Shown here: piece by piece, positions 1-9,609 of the stretch | How positions within the stretch are numbered: the first letter of the stretch is position 1 | Layout: every line of letters begins with the position of its first letter | Source: an uncultured Caulobacterales bacterium | GTDB lineage: Bacteria > Pseudomonadota > Alphaproteobacteria > Caulobacterales > Caulobacteraceae | Length of the DNA stretch: 64,000 bases | Direction of reading: 5' to 3' | Assembly: GCA_903840435.1 (NCBI GenBank) | Contig: CAIMFV010000027.1 | Location: forward strand, 62,001-126,000 | Notes under the pieces: generated by a model | Told to the model about the DNA's origin: nothing | Database searches by the model: none | The model's input: the letters and a program-made list of their open reading frames with translations, nothing else | Made by a program: the position numbers and the translations under genes

Positions 1-1260
1 GGAGCTCAACAGCAGGGCGCCGATGACATAGCTCGACGCCACGGTCGACAAACGGCTGAAAGCATAGACAAAGCCCACGGCCGAGGCGCGCATCGCTGTT
101 GGATAAAGTTCAGCCTGATAGGCGTGATAGCCATAGGACAACAGATTATTGGAAAAGGTCAGGGCGACGCCTAAGGCAATAATCGCCCAAGGCGTCACCT
201 GTTGTGACAGCGCAAGGCCCAAGGTCGCCGTACCAAAGGCCGCCAGGATAATCTGATGCTTACGCTCCAAGCGATCTGCGACCAGCGCGCACAGGACCGG
301 GCCAACCGGATAGGCGAGCGCGATGGCAAACGCATAGCCAAGACCTTGGGTGACCGAATGCCCCTGACCCGCGATCAGTGACGGCGCCCAATTGCCAAAA
401 CCATAAAACCCAATGGCTTGCGCAATGTTGAACACCACCAACATGAGCGTGACGCGCAGATAAGGGGGCCGAAACGCAGCCGCGAGGCCCGTTGGCGGGC
501 AAGCCTGTGGCACAAAAGCGCGCGCCTCGTCTCCCTGGCGCGGTGGCGCAGCTTCCCTGCCCTCCAGAGCTCGTACAATTGCGTCCGCTTCCCGCCACCG
601 CCCTTGGGCCGCGAGCCAGCGCGGACTTTCTGGCAAGCGGGCGCGGATCAGCCAAACCCCCACCGCACCGCTGGCGCCGATCAACATCACCCAACGCCAC
701 CCTGCGACACCAAACGGACTGAGCGGCGTCAAGGTCCAGGCGATCAAGGCCACCAAGGGCACGGCAACAAATTGGATCGCCTGGTTGACAGCAAACGCGC
801 GGCCTCTCAGCCGGGCCGGAGCAATCTCGGCGACATAGGCGTCAATGGTGACGAGTTCGACCCCAATGCCAATTCCTGAAATCAACCGCAGGAGATCAAG
901 CTGCCAAGCTTCCGCGCAAAAGGCCATGGCAAGGGTTGCCAGGGCGTACCAAATCAAGGCGGCGGTGAAGATGGCGCGGCGACCAAACCGGTCCGCCAAG
1001 CGCGAAAACGCGATGGCGCCGATGAACAGCCCTAAAAAAGTCGCCGCAGCGAAACTTGCCTGATCACTTTGCCCAAACAATCCCTTGGGGCCTTGGTGAA
1101 ACACGCCCGCCTTGACCAGGCCCGGCGCCACATAGGCGGTCATCATCAGATCATAAAATTCAAATACGCCACCCAGCGACACGAGGCCAATCAACCGCCA
1201 GGCTGGCGCTGCGTCTGCCAAGCGATCAATGCGCCCGCCAATGTCCATGCTCTCATCCAT
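1..1260 (-). CDS. MFS transporter, C-terminus beyond window edge
   Basis: Inner-membrane transporter of the major facilitator superfamily; the substrate cannot be told. 420 codons are visible, from ATG at 1260 to the window edge with no stop, so the C-terminus is missing. The canonical loop 2-3 motif reads SRLADRFGRRA, a sugar-porter-like PESPRWL follows the sixth helix, and AELYPTAMRASAVG near the edge is typical of the aromatic-acid/niacin/sugar:proton symporter branch. The N-terminus (GGVFEFYDLMM before helix 1) fits that branch. An internal ATG five codons downstream is an alternative start. The next gene upstream on the same strand is a small exported protein, but about 96 bases apart, so co-transcription is uncertain. 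Confidence 0.85.
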   Translation of the reverse strand, partial: MDESMDIGGRIDRLADAAPAWRLIGLVSLGGVFEFYDLMMTAYVAPGLVKAGVFHQGPKGLFGQSDQASFAAATFLGLFIGAIAFSRLADRFGRRAIFTAALIWYALATLAMAFCAEAWQLDLLRLISGIGIGVELVTIDAYVAEIAPARLRGRAFAVNQAIQFVAVPLVALIAWTLTPLSPFGVAGWRWVMLIGASGAVGVWLIRARLPESPRWLAAQGRWREADAIVRALEGREAAPPRQGDEARAFVPQACPPTGLAAAFRPPYLRVTLMLVVFNIAQAIGFYGFGNWAPSLIAGQGHSVTQGLGYAFAIALAYPVGPVLCALVADRLERKHQIILAAFGTATLGLALSQQVTPWAIIALGVALTFSNNLLSYGYHAYQAELYPTAMRASAVGFVYAFSRLSTVASSYVIGALLLSS

Positions 1261-1356
1261 GGGCAGGAAGGTGACCGAAATCTGCGCCACACGAAAGGCC
1301 TCACCCGCTCCCCATGCACCAGGGTGTCGGGTAAAGCGAGGTGGAAAGGGTTCGGT

Positions 1357-1797
1357 CTATGGGCAGGCGTTCAGGAGGTCCAAATGCTCGACCTCGCGAA
1401 GGTAGATCGGCTCGATTCGCCACGTTTCTGTTGGGCTAGATTTCCACCTCACTTTTCCCCGGAGGTTATTGCCCAGGATTTTGCCCGTAAACACGACACT
1501 CTGACCGTTAGCGTCAGCTACAAACCGCAACTCACCAGACCGCGGATCTAAAGTGACTGCGGACGCAGGAACCGGCCCCATCAATGGCCCCTCCCCGCCC
1601 CAACTAAAGCTGACGGAGGGGCGGGGCGTAGACCGTCTGATGACGATTTGATAGCCGGCCACGTCGCCACTTTCGACTTCGCCACAAAGGCTTGAAAATA
1701 TTGCAATTTTTGGCTCAGCCTGCGCACACGCTGTCGCCGCGTGTGCCGTTACCGAGACGAGCGCCAAAACGAACGGGCGAGAGAAATTGCACTTCAT
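1357..1797 (-). CDS. Small exported protein of unknown function
   Basis: A 146-residue protein I do not recognise. It starts with a Sec-type signal sequence (basic residues, then a hydrophobic stretch FVLALVSVTAHA, probable cleavage near CAQA at about residue 26). The rest is polar with several short beta-like stretches and ends in NACP. It lies 32 bases downstream of the TauE/SafE permease on the same strand and may be co-transcribed with it. No motif points to a function. The signal peptide and absence of a better reading on the other strand support it as a real gene. Confidence 0.6.
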   Translation of the reverse strand: MKCNFSRPFVLALVSVTAHAATACAQAEPKIAIFSSLCGEVESGDVAGYQIVIRRSTPRPSVSFSWGGEGPLMGPVPASAVTLDPRSGELRFVADANGQSVVFTGKILGNNLRGKVRWKSSPTETWRIEPIYLREVEHLDLLNACP

Positions 1798-1829
1798 TTT
1801 CCCAGACGGAACGATCCGCCTCCCCTTCC

Positions 1830-2663
1830 TCAGTGGCCGAGCATCTTCCCCAACATCGTCGCCAGGGGGGGGACTGCTGCGGCCTTGGCCAGCAGGCCTA
1901 GACCCGAAATGCCGAGCAACAGAAACGTTACCTTACGGAAGTTGATGTCAGAAATGCGCCGGTAAAGGTTCACGCCCATTAGGGTTCCCGGCAAGACCAC
2001 GGGCACCGTGAAGATCAACAGGGCCCAAAAATTTTTGCCAAAGGTTTCAGGGTGCTGCACCGCCAAGAGGGCGAGTGAAATCAGCTGCAGGCCTAAAATA
2101 TAGGGCTGTACGATGGAACGCGATTCCCGTTTGGGCAGTCGCCGCAAGCCGCTCCACACCACCACAGCAGCCCCTGGAAAGGCGGTAAACCCACCAATGA
2201 CACCACCGATCATCCCGACAAAGGCGGAGATCAACGGGGTCTCCTTGACCTCCACATGCACGCGATCCGGCTTCAAGATTGAATAGGCGGCATAGGCGAC
2301 GAGGAAGCCGCCAAACACCAGCATCAAGACCCCTGTCGGCAGGCCATGCAAAATCGACAATCCCACTGGCACGCCAATGACCCCCCCCAAAAGGTAGGGA
2401 GTCGGACCGTCGGGCCACCACTCCTTCCAGGGTTTCAGGTCGGCCTTAAGCTGACGCAATGACATCAATTGATTGGCGGTGGATAAGCTCATCAGCAAGG
2501 GCACGCCGAGCTTCGGCGGTAGGAGCCAAAGGCAAAGTGCGCCAATGGCGGAGAAACCAAAACCGGACAGCCCGCTCATCAATCCCGACACAAGAAGAAT
2601 AAGCGCCAATCCAATCAACACGTTCGGCGGATAGGCGTGGGTCAAAGTCAACAGAAAATCCAA
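1830..2663 (-). CDS. TauE/SafE family sulfite/anion exporter-like permease
   Basis: A 277-residue integral membrane protein of the TauE/SafE family (known members export sulfite, sulfoacetate or similar organic anions; the substrate here is unknown). It has about eight hydrophobic segments in two halves, with the family's glycine-rich first helix (LVSGLMSGLSGFGFSAIG) and a similar second-half segment (GMIGGVIGGFTAFPGAAVV). The start is TTG at 2663, supported by a GAGGA ribosome site nine bases upstream. The small exported protein follows closely. The sulfite-reduction operon at 34.6-38 kb is too distant to imply a link. Confidence 0.85.
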   Translation of the reverse strand: MDFLLTLTHAYPPNVLIGLALILLVSGLMSGLSGFGFSAIGALCLWLLPPKLGVPLLMSLSTANQLMSLRQLKADLKPWKEWWPDGPTPYLLGGVIGVPVGLSILHGLPTGVLMLVFGGFLVAYAAYSILKPDRVHVEVKETPLISAFVGMIGGVIGGFTAFPGAAVVVWSGLRRLPKRESRSIVQPYILGLQLISLALLAVQHPETFGKNFWALLIFTVPVVLPGTLMGVNLYRRISDINFRKVTFLLLGISGLGLLAKAAAVPPLATMLGKMLGH

Positions 2664-3184
2664 GATCGCAAATCCTCAGAAGAAAAAGAAAGGACAGATC
2701 GCGACAGCCATCGCTGCGGCGTTTTAACTTGACTGGGTGTGATGCGGAACGCCTTAAGGCCAAACCCCGTCGTGGGGTGCGAAAGTCTGCGTCTGGACTT
2801 CAGCCAAATGTCGCTGTGATCGGCGCCAATCCGCACGCGCGTTGGGCGCGCGCGCCCACTCGGACTTTACCTTTTGCATGACTCTCCTGGCCTCCGAGAG
2901 ATTCAGCTGACACCCATGGTTTCGCACGCGAACCCGCGCCGAAACCCCTGAACAGGGCCTTTAAACCCATCTGCCACATATTGAGACACGGTTGGGAGAA
3001 ATTGAACAGTTCTAAAACTCGGCGATCACAAAAGCGGCGCCCAAGGCCCAGCCCGCTCGAATTCGCGTCATTTCGGACCGCGCCCTGTCATGCCCACCTG
3101 ACCTGAGGCCGTTTGCAACCCCGCTCCTTTGGTCTACACCGAGGCGGGTCATTTTGACGGACCTTCTGAAAGTCAAGGAACGCC
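2664..3184. other. Intergenic region between divergent genes
   Basis: About 520 bases separate the leftward permease from the rightward acylase. It must hold promoters for both, but I see no convincing -35/-10 pair, no known operator and no coding frame with support. A short ACCCC/GGGGT inverted repeat lies near 2765 and a GC-rich run (GCGCG-rich) near 2835-2855. Confidence 0.5.
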
Positions 3185-5302
3185 ATGCCCCTCTTCGCGC
3201 GCATCGCTCGCAGTGTTTTGGTCACGGCGACCCTCCTGGCTGCCGGGGCGCTGGTCTATGGGGTATTGGATGGCAAAGCCGCTCCGAGGCATGCAGATAT
3301 GCGCGAGATCGCGCGGCGCGCAGCCCTTTATTCCCCGCGCATCCGCCGCGACACATTCGGCGTGCCACACATTTTAGGCAGCACCGACGCCGATGTGACC
3401 TTTGGCCTGGCCTATGCCCATTGCGAGGATGACTTCGCCACCATTCAAGATGTGATGATGGCATCCCGCGGCGAACTGGCAGCGGATAAGGGGGCGTCGG
3501 CAGCACAGATTGATTATTTTGTGCGTTGGATGCGGGTCTGGCCAGATGTCGAGGCCCACTATGCGGCCTTGCCGACCGATGTGCGACGGGTGCTAGAGGC
3601 CTATGCCGATGGCATCAACCTCTATGCCAGCCAACACCCCAAGCAAACGGTCGCCCACTTCTTACCGGTCACCGGCAAGGATGTCGTGGCGGGCTTTGTC
3701 TTGAAAACGCCAATGTTTTACGGCTTTCCAGATCGTGTTGGCGAGGTGATCAGCGCCAAGGCGCCCTTGAAAGCCTCCCCCATTGGGTCGAATGGCGTGG
3801 CGGTTGCGCCCTCCCGCTCGGCTGACGGCGCGACGCGACTGCTGGTCAATTCTCACCAACCCTATACGGGGGCTGTCGCCTGGTATGAGGCGGTGCTGGA
3901 CTCAAGGGAAGGCTTGCACGTCGCAGGCGGCTTTTTCCCCGGCTCGCCTTTTATGCTGCACGGCCATAACGCCAATCTGGGCTGGGCCAATACGGTCAAC
4001 AAGCCGCAACTGGTCGACGTCTATCGTCTGACCCTCAATCCCAACAACAAAAACCAATACCTGTTGGATGGCGCGTGGCGGGACTTCACCACCGGCGACG
4101 CCGCGCTCAAGGTGCGCCTCTTTGGACCCTTGCATGTGCTTGTCCATAAGCCGCTCCTCTGGTCGGAGCACGGACCGGTGATGCGCACGCCCCATGGCGT
4201 CTATGCCTTCCGCTACGCTGGAATGGGCGAGACGCGACAGGCTCTGCAATATTACCGCTTAGACAAGGCCAAAACTCAGGCAGAATGGCTGGACGCCATG
4301 CGTCTCCAGGCCCTGCCAAGCATCAACTATATCTATGCCGACCAGACGGGTCAGATTGGCTATGTCTATAATGGCCAATATCCCATGCGGAAGGACGGAG
4401 TGGACGCGGCCAAGATCGAGCCCGGCGACCGCTCGGATCTGATCTGGCGCGCCTATCGCCCCTTTTCCCAAACCCCGCAAATTTGGCGGCCACATTCCGG
4501 CTATGTGTTCAATTCCAACAACACGCCCTTTGCCGCCACCGGCGCCGAAGACGCCCTCAAGCCCGCCGATTTTCCCGCCTCCATGGGCCTAGAGCGCGGC
4601 ATGACCAATCGCGCCTTGCGGGCTCAGGAAACCTTCGGCGCTGATACCCAGATTTCTGAGGCGAGCTTCCGCAAATATAAGTTCGATGTCAGCTATAGTA
4701 GGCGCTCGGACATGGCCAAGCTGATGCGCGCCATTGCTGGGCTCGACCCAAAGGGGGACCGGGACCTCGCCGCCGCAAAGGCGGTGCTGGCGGGCTGGAA
4801 TCTGAGCGCCGACAAGGAAAATCGCAGCGCCGCTCTGGCGATCCTGACCTTTATGCCCCTCGAAGACGCCCTGGCCAAGGGCGAGGCCGTCGATCCAAAA
4901 CCCGCCCTGCGCGCGGCCGTCAGTGTCTTGCGCAAGCGCTATGGCCGCCTCGATCCCGCCTGGGGGCAGGTCAATCGCATCTTGCGCGGCACCGTGGATC
5001 TGCCGCTCGATGGAGGGCCTGACACCTTCCGCGCCGTCTATGGCGACCTACAAAAGGACGCCCGATTGAAAGCCAAGGCGGGCGACACCTTTATTATGTT
5101 CGTCACCTGGGACCGGCAGGGCCGGCTATCGAGCGAAAGCATCCACCAATTCGGCACCGCGACCCTTGACGCAACCTCTCCCCACTATGCCGACCAAACC
5201 CCGCTGTTTGCCGATATGAAGGTGAAGCCGGTCTATTTCACGGAAGATCAACTTCGCCCCCACATCAAAGAGGACTACACCCCGCAAACGCCGGACCGAT
5301 AA
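3185..5302 (+). CDS. Penicillin acylase family (S45) Ntn-hydrolase, AHL-acylase-like
   Basis: A 705-residue exported amidase that would cleave an acyl side chain from an amide. Members of this branch (PvdQ, aculeacin-A acylase) act on acyl-homoserine lactones or lipopeptides; the substrate here is inferred only. The N-terminus has a hydrophobic signal (VLVTATLLAAGALVYGVL). The alpha chain includes RDTFGVPHI and an AHCEDDF motif. The autocatalytic nucleophile is predicted at Ser202 in the sequence PIGSN-GVAV, with downstream AHL-acylase-like motifs VNSHQPY and HGHNANLGWANTVN. Length fits an alpha-spacer-beta precursor. ATG at 3185 follows AAGGA. It stands alone; the thiolase operon begins 136 bases later. 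Confidence 0.88.
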   Translation: MPLFARIARSVLVTATLLAAGALVYGVLDGKAAPRHADMREIARRAALYSPRIRRDTFGVPHILGSTDADVTFGLAYAHCEDDFATIQDVMMASRGELAADKGASAAQIDYFVRWMRVWPDVEAHYAALPTDVRRVLEAYADGINLYASQHPKQTVAHFLPVTGKDVVAGFVLKTPMFYGFPDRVGEVISAKAPLKASPIGSNGVAVAPSRSADGATRLLVNSHQPYTGAVAWYEAVLDSREGLHVAGGFFPGSPFMLHGHNANLGWANTVNKPQLVDVYRLTLNPNNKNQYLLDGAWRDFTTGDAALKVRLFGPLHVLVHKPLLWSEHGPVMRTPHGVYAFRYAGMGETRQALQYYRLDKAKTQAEWLDAMRLQALPSINYIYADQTGQIGYVYNGQYPMRKDGVDAAKIEPGDRSDLIWRAYRPFSQTPQIWRPHSGYVFNSNNTPFAATGAEDALKPADFPASMGLERGMTNRALRAQETFGADTQISEASFRKYKFDVSYSRRSDMAKLMRAIAGLDPKGDRDLAAAKAVLAGWNLSADKENRSAALAILTFMPLEDALAKGEAVDPKPALRAAVSVLRKRYGRLDPAWGQVNRILRGTVDLPLDGGPDTFRAVYGDLQKDARLKAKAGDTFIMFVTWDRQGRLSSESIHQFGTATLDATSPHYADQTPLFADMKVKPVYFTEDQLRPHIKEDYTPQTPDR

Positions 5303-5438
5303 GGAGCGCAGCGGGTCAGGTGGAATTTCAGGTCTCGTTCCCAAGCCGAGATCAGAATCGCCGCTTCCCTTCCTCAGGGTCAGCCTTCTAAACTCTTCTC
5401 AAACGTCAGACACCTGATCGGCGAAGAGGAAGCCCCCC

Positions 5439-6674
5439 ATGACTGAGGCCTGGATTATCGATGCATGCCGCACCCCACGCGGCGTTGGCAAGGTGGGCAA
5501 GGGGGCCTTGGCCCACATGCATCCGCAACATCTGGCAGCGACAGTTCTAAAGGCGCTGGCCGAGCGCAACGCCATCAACACCGCCGAGGTCGATGACATC
5601 ATCTGGGGCACCTCGACCCAGGTGGGTATGCAAGGTGCCGATATGGGCCGCATGGCAGCGCTGGATGCGGGCTATGACGTCAAAGCAAGCGGCGTTACGC
5701 TTGACCGCTTCTGCGGCTCTGGCATCACCACGGTCAATCTGGCCGCCGCGACCATCATGTCTGGCCAACAGGACCTCGTCATCGCCGGCGGCTGCGAGAT
5801 GATGAGCTATACCGCCCAGCTGCCCCCCGTCGGTCCGATCGGCATGGACAAGGGCAACCTGCGCTTGCGCGCTCGTCACCCGCAAAGCCACCAAGGGGTT
5901 TGCGCCGACGCGATTGCCTCGATGGAAGGCATTAGCCGCGAGGCCGTCGATGCCCTCGCCCTGGAAAGCCAACGCCGCGCGGCAGTCGCCATTGCCGAAG
6001 GCCGGTTCGAAAAGTCTTTGGTTCCGGTCTATAATGTCGATGGCAGTCTTGCCCTCGACAAGGAAGAGTTCCCTAGGCCCCAGACCACGGCGGAAGGGCT
6101 CGCGGGCCTAAAACCCTCCTTCACCCAGATCGCCGACATGCCGTTGGATGAGGAAGGGACCACCTTCCGCAAGCTGATCAACCAAGCCTATCCGGACCTG
6201 AAGATCGAACACATCCACCATGCGGGCAATTCGTCCGGTGTGGTGGACGGTGCTGGCGCCATCCTCCTGGCCTCGCCGGACTACGCCAAAAAGCAAGGCT
6301 GGACGCCACGGGCAAAGATTGTCGCCGCGGTCAATATGGGCGACTGCCCGACCCTGATGCTGAACGCACCGGTACCGGCGGCGAAGAAGGCCCTGGCCCG
6401 GGCCGGTCTCACCGTTGACGACATCGATCTGTGGGAGATCAACGAGGCCTTTGCCGTGGTGGCGGAGAAATTCATTCGCGATCTGAAGCTCGACCGCGAA
6501 AAGGTCAACGTCAATGGCGGGGCCATGGCGCTCGGCCACCCCATCGGCGCGACCGGGGCATTGTTGATCGGCACCCTGCTCGATGAGCTGGAGCGTCGCG
6601 ACCTGAAGCGTGGTCTTGTCACCATGTGTGCCGCTGGCGGCATGGCGCCCGCCATCATCATCGAACGGATGTGA
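5439..6674 (+). CDS. Thiolase (acetyl-CoA C-acyltransferase)
   Basis: A 411-residue thiolase that catalyses thiolytic cleavage of 3-ketoacyl-CoA (or the reverse condensation). The acylation cysteine is Cys92 in DRFCGSG, the catalytic histidine is His367 in GGAMALGHPIGATG, and the second cysteine is Cys397 in MCAAGGMAP. Full length. It heads a compact rightward run, with an OYE reductase 10 bases downstream and two SDRs after that, consistent with a degradative beta-oxidation set rather than PHB synthesis. The exact chain-length preference cannot be read from sequence. Confidence 0.93.
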   Translation: MTEAWIIDACRTPRGVGKVGKGALAHMHPQHLAATVLKALAERNAINTAEVDDIIWGTSTQVGMQGADMGRMAALDAGYDVKASGVTLDRFCGSGITTVNLAAATIMSGQQDLVIAGGCEMMSYTAQLPPVGPIGMDKGNLRLRARHPQSHQGVCADAIASMEGISREAVDALALESQRRAAVAIAEGRFEKSLVPVYNVDGSLALDKEEFPRPQTTAEGLAGLKPSFTQIADMPLDEEGTTFRKLINQAYPDLKIEHIHHAGNSSGVVDGAGAILLASPDYAKKQGWTPRAKIVAAVNMGDCPTLMLNAPVPAAKKALARAGLTVDDIDLWEINEAFAVVAEKFIRDLKLDREKVNVNGGAMALGHPIGATGALLIGTLLDELERRDLKRGLVTMCAAGGMAPAIIIERM

Positions 6675-6684
6675 TTGCGGCCCT

Positions 6685-7764
6685 ATGGCACAGGTAAACG
6701 CGCCGCTCGCCTTCACCCACGGACCCAGCATGAAGAACCGCTTCATGTTGGCCCCCCTGACCAATACCCAGAGCCATGCGGATGGGCGCTTGTCCGACGC
6801 GGAGCGCAATTGGCTGACCTTGCGCGCCAAGGGCGGCTTTGGTCTGACCATGACCTGCGCCGCGCATGTGCAACAGCACGGCCAAGGCTTTCCAGGCCAG
6901 TTGGGGATCTGGTCCGACACCCATCTTGAAGGCCTGACCCGTCTGGCAACGGATATCAAAGCGGCGGGCAGCCTGTCAGCGGTACAGTTGCACCACGCGG
7001 GCATGCGCTCGCCCAAGGACCTGGTCGGCCAACCGGTTGCGCCGTCTGACGACCCCGACACAGGCGCGCGCAGCCTGAGTGAGGCCGAGGTAGAGGCCTT
7101 GATCGCCGACTTTGTCGCCGCAGCCGTCCGGGCGGAAAAGGCGGGCTTTGATGGTGTCGAAATCCACGGCGCTCACGGCTATATATTGGCGCAGTTTTTG
7201 TCGGCAGACACTAACCGCCGCACCGACCGCTTTGGCGGTTCGCTGGCCAATCGCGCCTCCGTTATCTTTGAAATTCTGGACGGCGTGCGTAAATCCTGTG
7301 GGCCCACCTTCCAGCTTGGGCTTCGGCTCTCGCCCGAGCGGTTTGGCTTGCAGCTGGACGAGATGGTCGATCTGGTCCGCGAAGTGCTGCATCGCCAGCA
7401 ACTGGACTATCTCGACATGTCACTCTGGGACGTGACCAAGGAACCCGAGGACCCGAAGTTCAAGGGCAAGACCTTGATGTCCTATTTCACCGCCTTGGAC
7501 CGGGGTGCGACGAGGCTAGGCGTGGCGGGCAAGATCACCTCAGCACGGCGGGCGCAAGCCATGCTCGATCACGGCGCCGATTTCGTGCTGCTCGGCCGCG
7601 CCGCCATCCTGCACCATGATTTCCCCATGCGGGCCTTGGCGGACCCTGAGTTTGTCCAAACCGCCCTGCCCGTCAGCGCCGCCTATCTGGCCAAGGAGGG
7701 CCTCGGCGACAGCTTCATCACCTATATGCGGGCCTGGAAGGGATTTGTGGCGGAGGACGCCTAG
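6685..7764 (+). CDS. Old Yellow Enzyme family NADH:flavin oxidoreductase
   Basis: A 359-residue FMN-dependent TIM-barrel reductase that reduces activated C=C bonds. Family motifs are visible: QLHHAG (101-106), [16 protein letters not shown] with the substrate-binding His161 and His164, [10 protein letters not shown] (178-186) and a late VLLGRAA phosphate-binding loop. It contains only the OYE barrel and lacks the C-terminal FeS/FAD half of FadH-type 2,4-dienoyl-CoA reductases. I chose ATG 6685, ten bases after the thiolase stop; an in-frame upstream extension to 6610 would overlap the thiolase and shows no family similarity. The operon context suggests an enoyl- or dienoyl-CoA-type substrate. 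Confidence 0.9.
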   Translation: MAQVNAPLAFTHGPSMKNRFMLAPLTNTQSHADGRLSDAERNWLTLRAKGGFGLTMTCAAHVQQHGQGFPGQLGIWSDTHLEGLTRLATDIKAAGSLSAVQLHHAGMRSPKDLVGQPVAPSDDPDTGARSLSEAEVEALIADFVAAAVRAEKAGFDGVEIHGAHGYILAQFLSADTNRRTDRFGGSLANRASVIFEILDGVRKSCGPTFQLGLRLSPERFGLQLDEMVDLVREVLHRQQLDYLDMSLWDVTKEPEDPKFKGKTLMSYFTALDRGATRLGVAGKITSARRAQAMLDHGADFVLLGRAAILHHDFPMRALADPEFVQTALPVSAAYLAKEGLGDSFITYMRAWKGFVAEDA

Positions 7765-7823
7765 CCCACCCCTCTGCCCGCTCCAGACGCGTCGAACCGG
7801 CGCAATAAAAATGGAGGAAACCA

Positions 7824-8621
7824 ATGGCGAGCGCCTTTCGCGACGATCTGCTCGTGGGCAAGACGGCCTTTATCGCCGGGGGGACCAGCGGCATTAATCT
7901 GGGCATTGCCAAGCGATATGCCCAACTGGGGGCCAAGGTCTGCGTCGTCGGTCGCAATCCGGAAAAGGCTGAAAAAGCCGCGCAGAGCATCGGATCGGAC
8001 GCGCTGGGGCTTTCGGCCGACGTGCGCGACTACGCCGCCATTCGCAGCGCCTTGCAAACCGCCCATAACCAGCTTGGCGCGTTTGATATTGTTGTCTCCG
8101 GCGCGGCGGGAAACTTTCTTGCGCCCGTACTTGGCATGTCGGCCAACGCCTTTCGCACTGTGGTCGATATTGACCTCAACGGCACCTTCAACGTCTTCCG
8201 CGCCGCCTTCGACCTTTTACGAACACCGGGGGCCAGCCTGATCGCCATCACCGCAGGCCAGGCGGTCAATCCCATGATGCTGCAAGCCCATGCCTGCGCC
8301 GCCAAGGCAGGCATCAATCAGCTGATCCGCGTGCTCGCCTTGGAATGGGGACCTGAAGGTGTCCGGGTCAATGGTATCTCGCCGGGGCCCATCGCCAATA
8401 CCGAGGGCATGGCCCGCCTCGCCCCTTCGGAAGAAACGCGGAAAGGCCATTATGACCGCATCGCGCTCGGCCGCTGGGGCGAGATCGAAGAAGTGGCGGA
8501 AAGTGCAGTATTTTTGTCCAGTCCCTCGGCAGCCTATATTACCGGCACCATCCTTGATTGTGACGGCGGCTCGCAATTGGGCGACGCCACCCGCCGCGAC
8601 CTCAGCCGAGGATTGGCCTAG
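7824..8621 (+). CDS. SDR oxidoreductase, peroxisomal-type 2,4-dienoyl-CoA reductase-like
   Basis: A 265-residue short-chain dehydrogenase with the nucleotide motif [11 protein letters not shown] (19-29). Its features recall DECR2-like 2,4-dienoyl-CoA reductases: [10 protein letters not shown] (94-103), [13 protein letters not shown], and HACAAKAG, where the usual catalytic Tyr of YxxxK is Ala158 while Lys162 is kept. The C-terminal segment ends in [13 protein letters not shown]. This Tyr loss is normal for dienoyl-CoA reductases, so it supports the assignment rather than a dead enzyme. It would reduce 2,4-dienoyl-CoA with NADPH during degradation of unsaturated acids. It lies in the thiolase-OYE run, 59 bases after the OYE gene. 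Confidence 0.87.
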   Translation: MASAFRDDLLVGKTAFIAGGTSGINLGIAKRYAQLGAKVCVVGRNPEKAEKAAQSIGSDALGLSADVRDYAAIRSALQTAHNQLGAFDIVVSGAAGNFLAPVLGMSANAFRTVVDIDLNGTFNVFRAAFDLLRTPGASLIAITAGQAVNPMMLQAHACAAKAGINQLIRVLALEWGPEGVRVNGISPGPIANTEGMARLAPSEETRKGHYDRIALGRWGEIEEVAESAVFLSSPSAAYITGTILDCDGGSQLGDATRRDLSRGLA

Positions 8622-8698
8622 CACTGCACCTCACCAAGCCCTGATCTTAGCGCCGCGCTCGCCCATCCATCGCGGCGCATTAATTCAAAGGGAAGCTG

Positions 8699-9475
8699 AT
8701 GACCGACTATCCCCTGCCCAATATTTCCGTCGATCTTCAAGGTCAGACGGCGCTGGTGACCGGCGCCTCCTCCGGACTTGGCTTGCGGTTTGCGAAGGTC
8801 CTGGCGGCGAGCGGGGCCCGCGTCGCGCTCGCCGCCCGGCGCGTGGAGCGGCTAGAGGCCGTCCAGGCAGAGATCAGCGCCAGCGGCGGTTTCGCTCAGG
8901 CCTTTGCCCTTGACGTAGCCGATACTGACCAACTGACGCGGATTGTGCCTGCCGTTGAAGCCGCTCTCGGTCCTGTGACAATCCTGGTCAATAATGCTGG
9001 CATTCCTGACGCCCAACGCGCCACCAAGATGAGCGTCGACCTGATCAACCAGGTCATCGATGTTAATCTGCGCGCGCCCTATATTCTCTCTTGCGAAGTG
9101 GCGCGGCGGTTGATGGAGCTGAAATCGCCAGGTCGCATCATCAATATCGCCTCGATGGCAGCTTTCGACTATGGCGGCCATGGCGCTGCGCTTTATTCTA
9201 CCACCAAGGCAGGCGTGGTGCGGTTGACCGAAGCCCTGGCCGTGGAATGGGCGAAGTTCAACATCAATGTCAACGCCATCGCACCCGGCGCTTTTTCCTC
9301 CGAAATGATGGATGGGATGGTGGCGCGCATGGGCGACATCGCGGCCCATTTCCCCAGAAAGCGCCTGGGCGACCCGGCCCAGATGGACTCAACCCTGCTC
9401 TTCCTAGCCTCGCCCGCCTCCGACGCCGTGACCGGCGCCGTGATCAAAATCGACGACGGCCAGCACGGACGGTAG
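8699..9475 (+). CDS. SDR family oxidoreductase, classical
   Basis: A 258-residue classical SDR, probably an NAD(P)-dependent 3-hydroxyacyl or alcohol dehydrogenase. The cofactor loop is TGASSGLG (21-28), with LVNNAG (96-101), catalytic Ser152 (IASMA), and Tyr166-x3-Lys170. The C-terminus (FLASPASDAVTGAVIKIDDG) is the standard SDR ending. ATG at 8699 has AAGGGAAG upstream. It is the last gene of the rightward thiolase operon; a converging vapBC remnant begins 20 bases beyond its stop. A 3-hydroxyacyl-CoA dehydrogenase role would complete the pathway, but that is inference. Confidence 0.9.
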   Translation: MTDYPLPNISVDLQGQTALVTGASSGLGLRFAKVLAASGARVALAARRVERLEAVQAEISASGGFAQAFALDVADTDQLTRIVPAVEAALGPVTILVNNAGIPDAQRATKMSVDLINQVIDVNLRAPYILSCEVARRLMELKSPGRIINIASMAAFDYGGHGAALYSTTKAGVVRLTEALAVEWAKFNINVNAIAPGAFSSEMMDGMVARMGDIAAHFPRKRLGDPAQMDSTLLFLASPASDAVTGAVIKIDDGQHGR

Positions 9476-9495
9476 GGGGTGGCCGACCTTACCGC

Positions 9496-9609
9496 CTAGA
9501 CCACGCACGCCACATCGGTGAGCGAGAAATCCAAGCCTTTGAACAGCAGAGGCTCCGCCTCGGGTTCGCGATACAGAACCGCGATCAGCGCGGAGGTGAC
9601 TAGGATCAT
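9496..9609 (-). pseudogene. vapC toxin remnant, internally deleted
   Basis: The frame begins with ATG at 9609 overlapping the vapB stop in an ATGA junction, exactly as in vapBC operons, and ends with TAG at 9496. It encodes only 37 residues against about 130 for VapC. The first part, MILVTSALIAVLYREPEAE, matches a PIN-domain N-terminus but lacks the catalytic Asp that normally follows MILV. It then joins directly to PLLFKGLDFSLTD, which matches the VapC C-terminal motif EPLLFKG-DF--TD. The central PIN core with the other acidic residues is gone. The short EPEAEP overlap suggests deletion between similar short sequences. It cannot be an active RNase. Confidence 0.75.

Noticed and set aside
1069-1551. 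A 160-residue plus-strand frame across the MFS gene start and the exported protein.
   Set aside because: It is antisense to two better supported genes and has no recognisable similarity.
7824-8621. Possible inactive SDR because the catalytic Tyr of YxxxK is missing.
   Set aside because: The same replacement is normal in DECR-type dienoyl-CoA reductases, which this protein resembles along its length.
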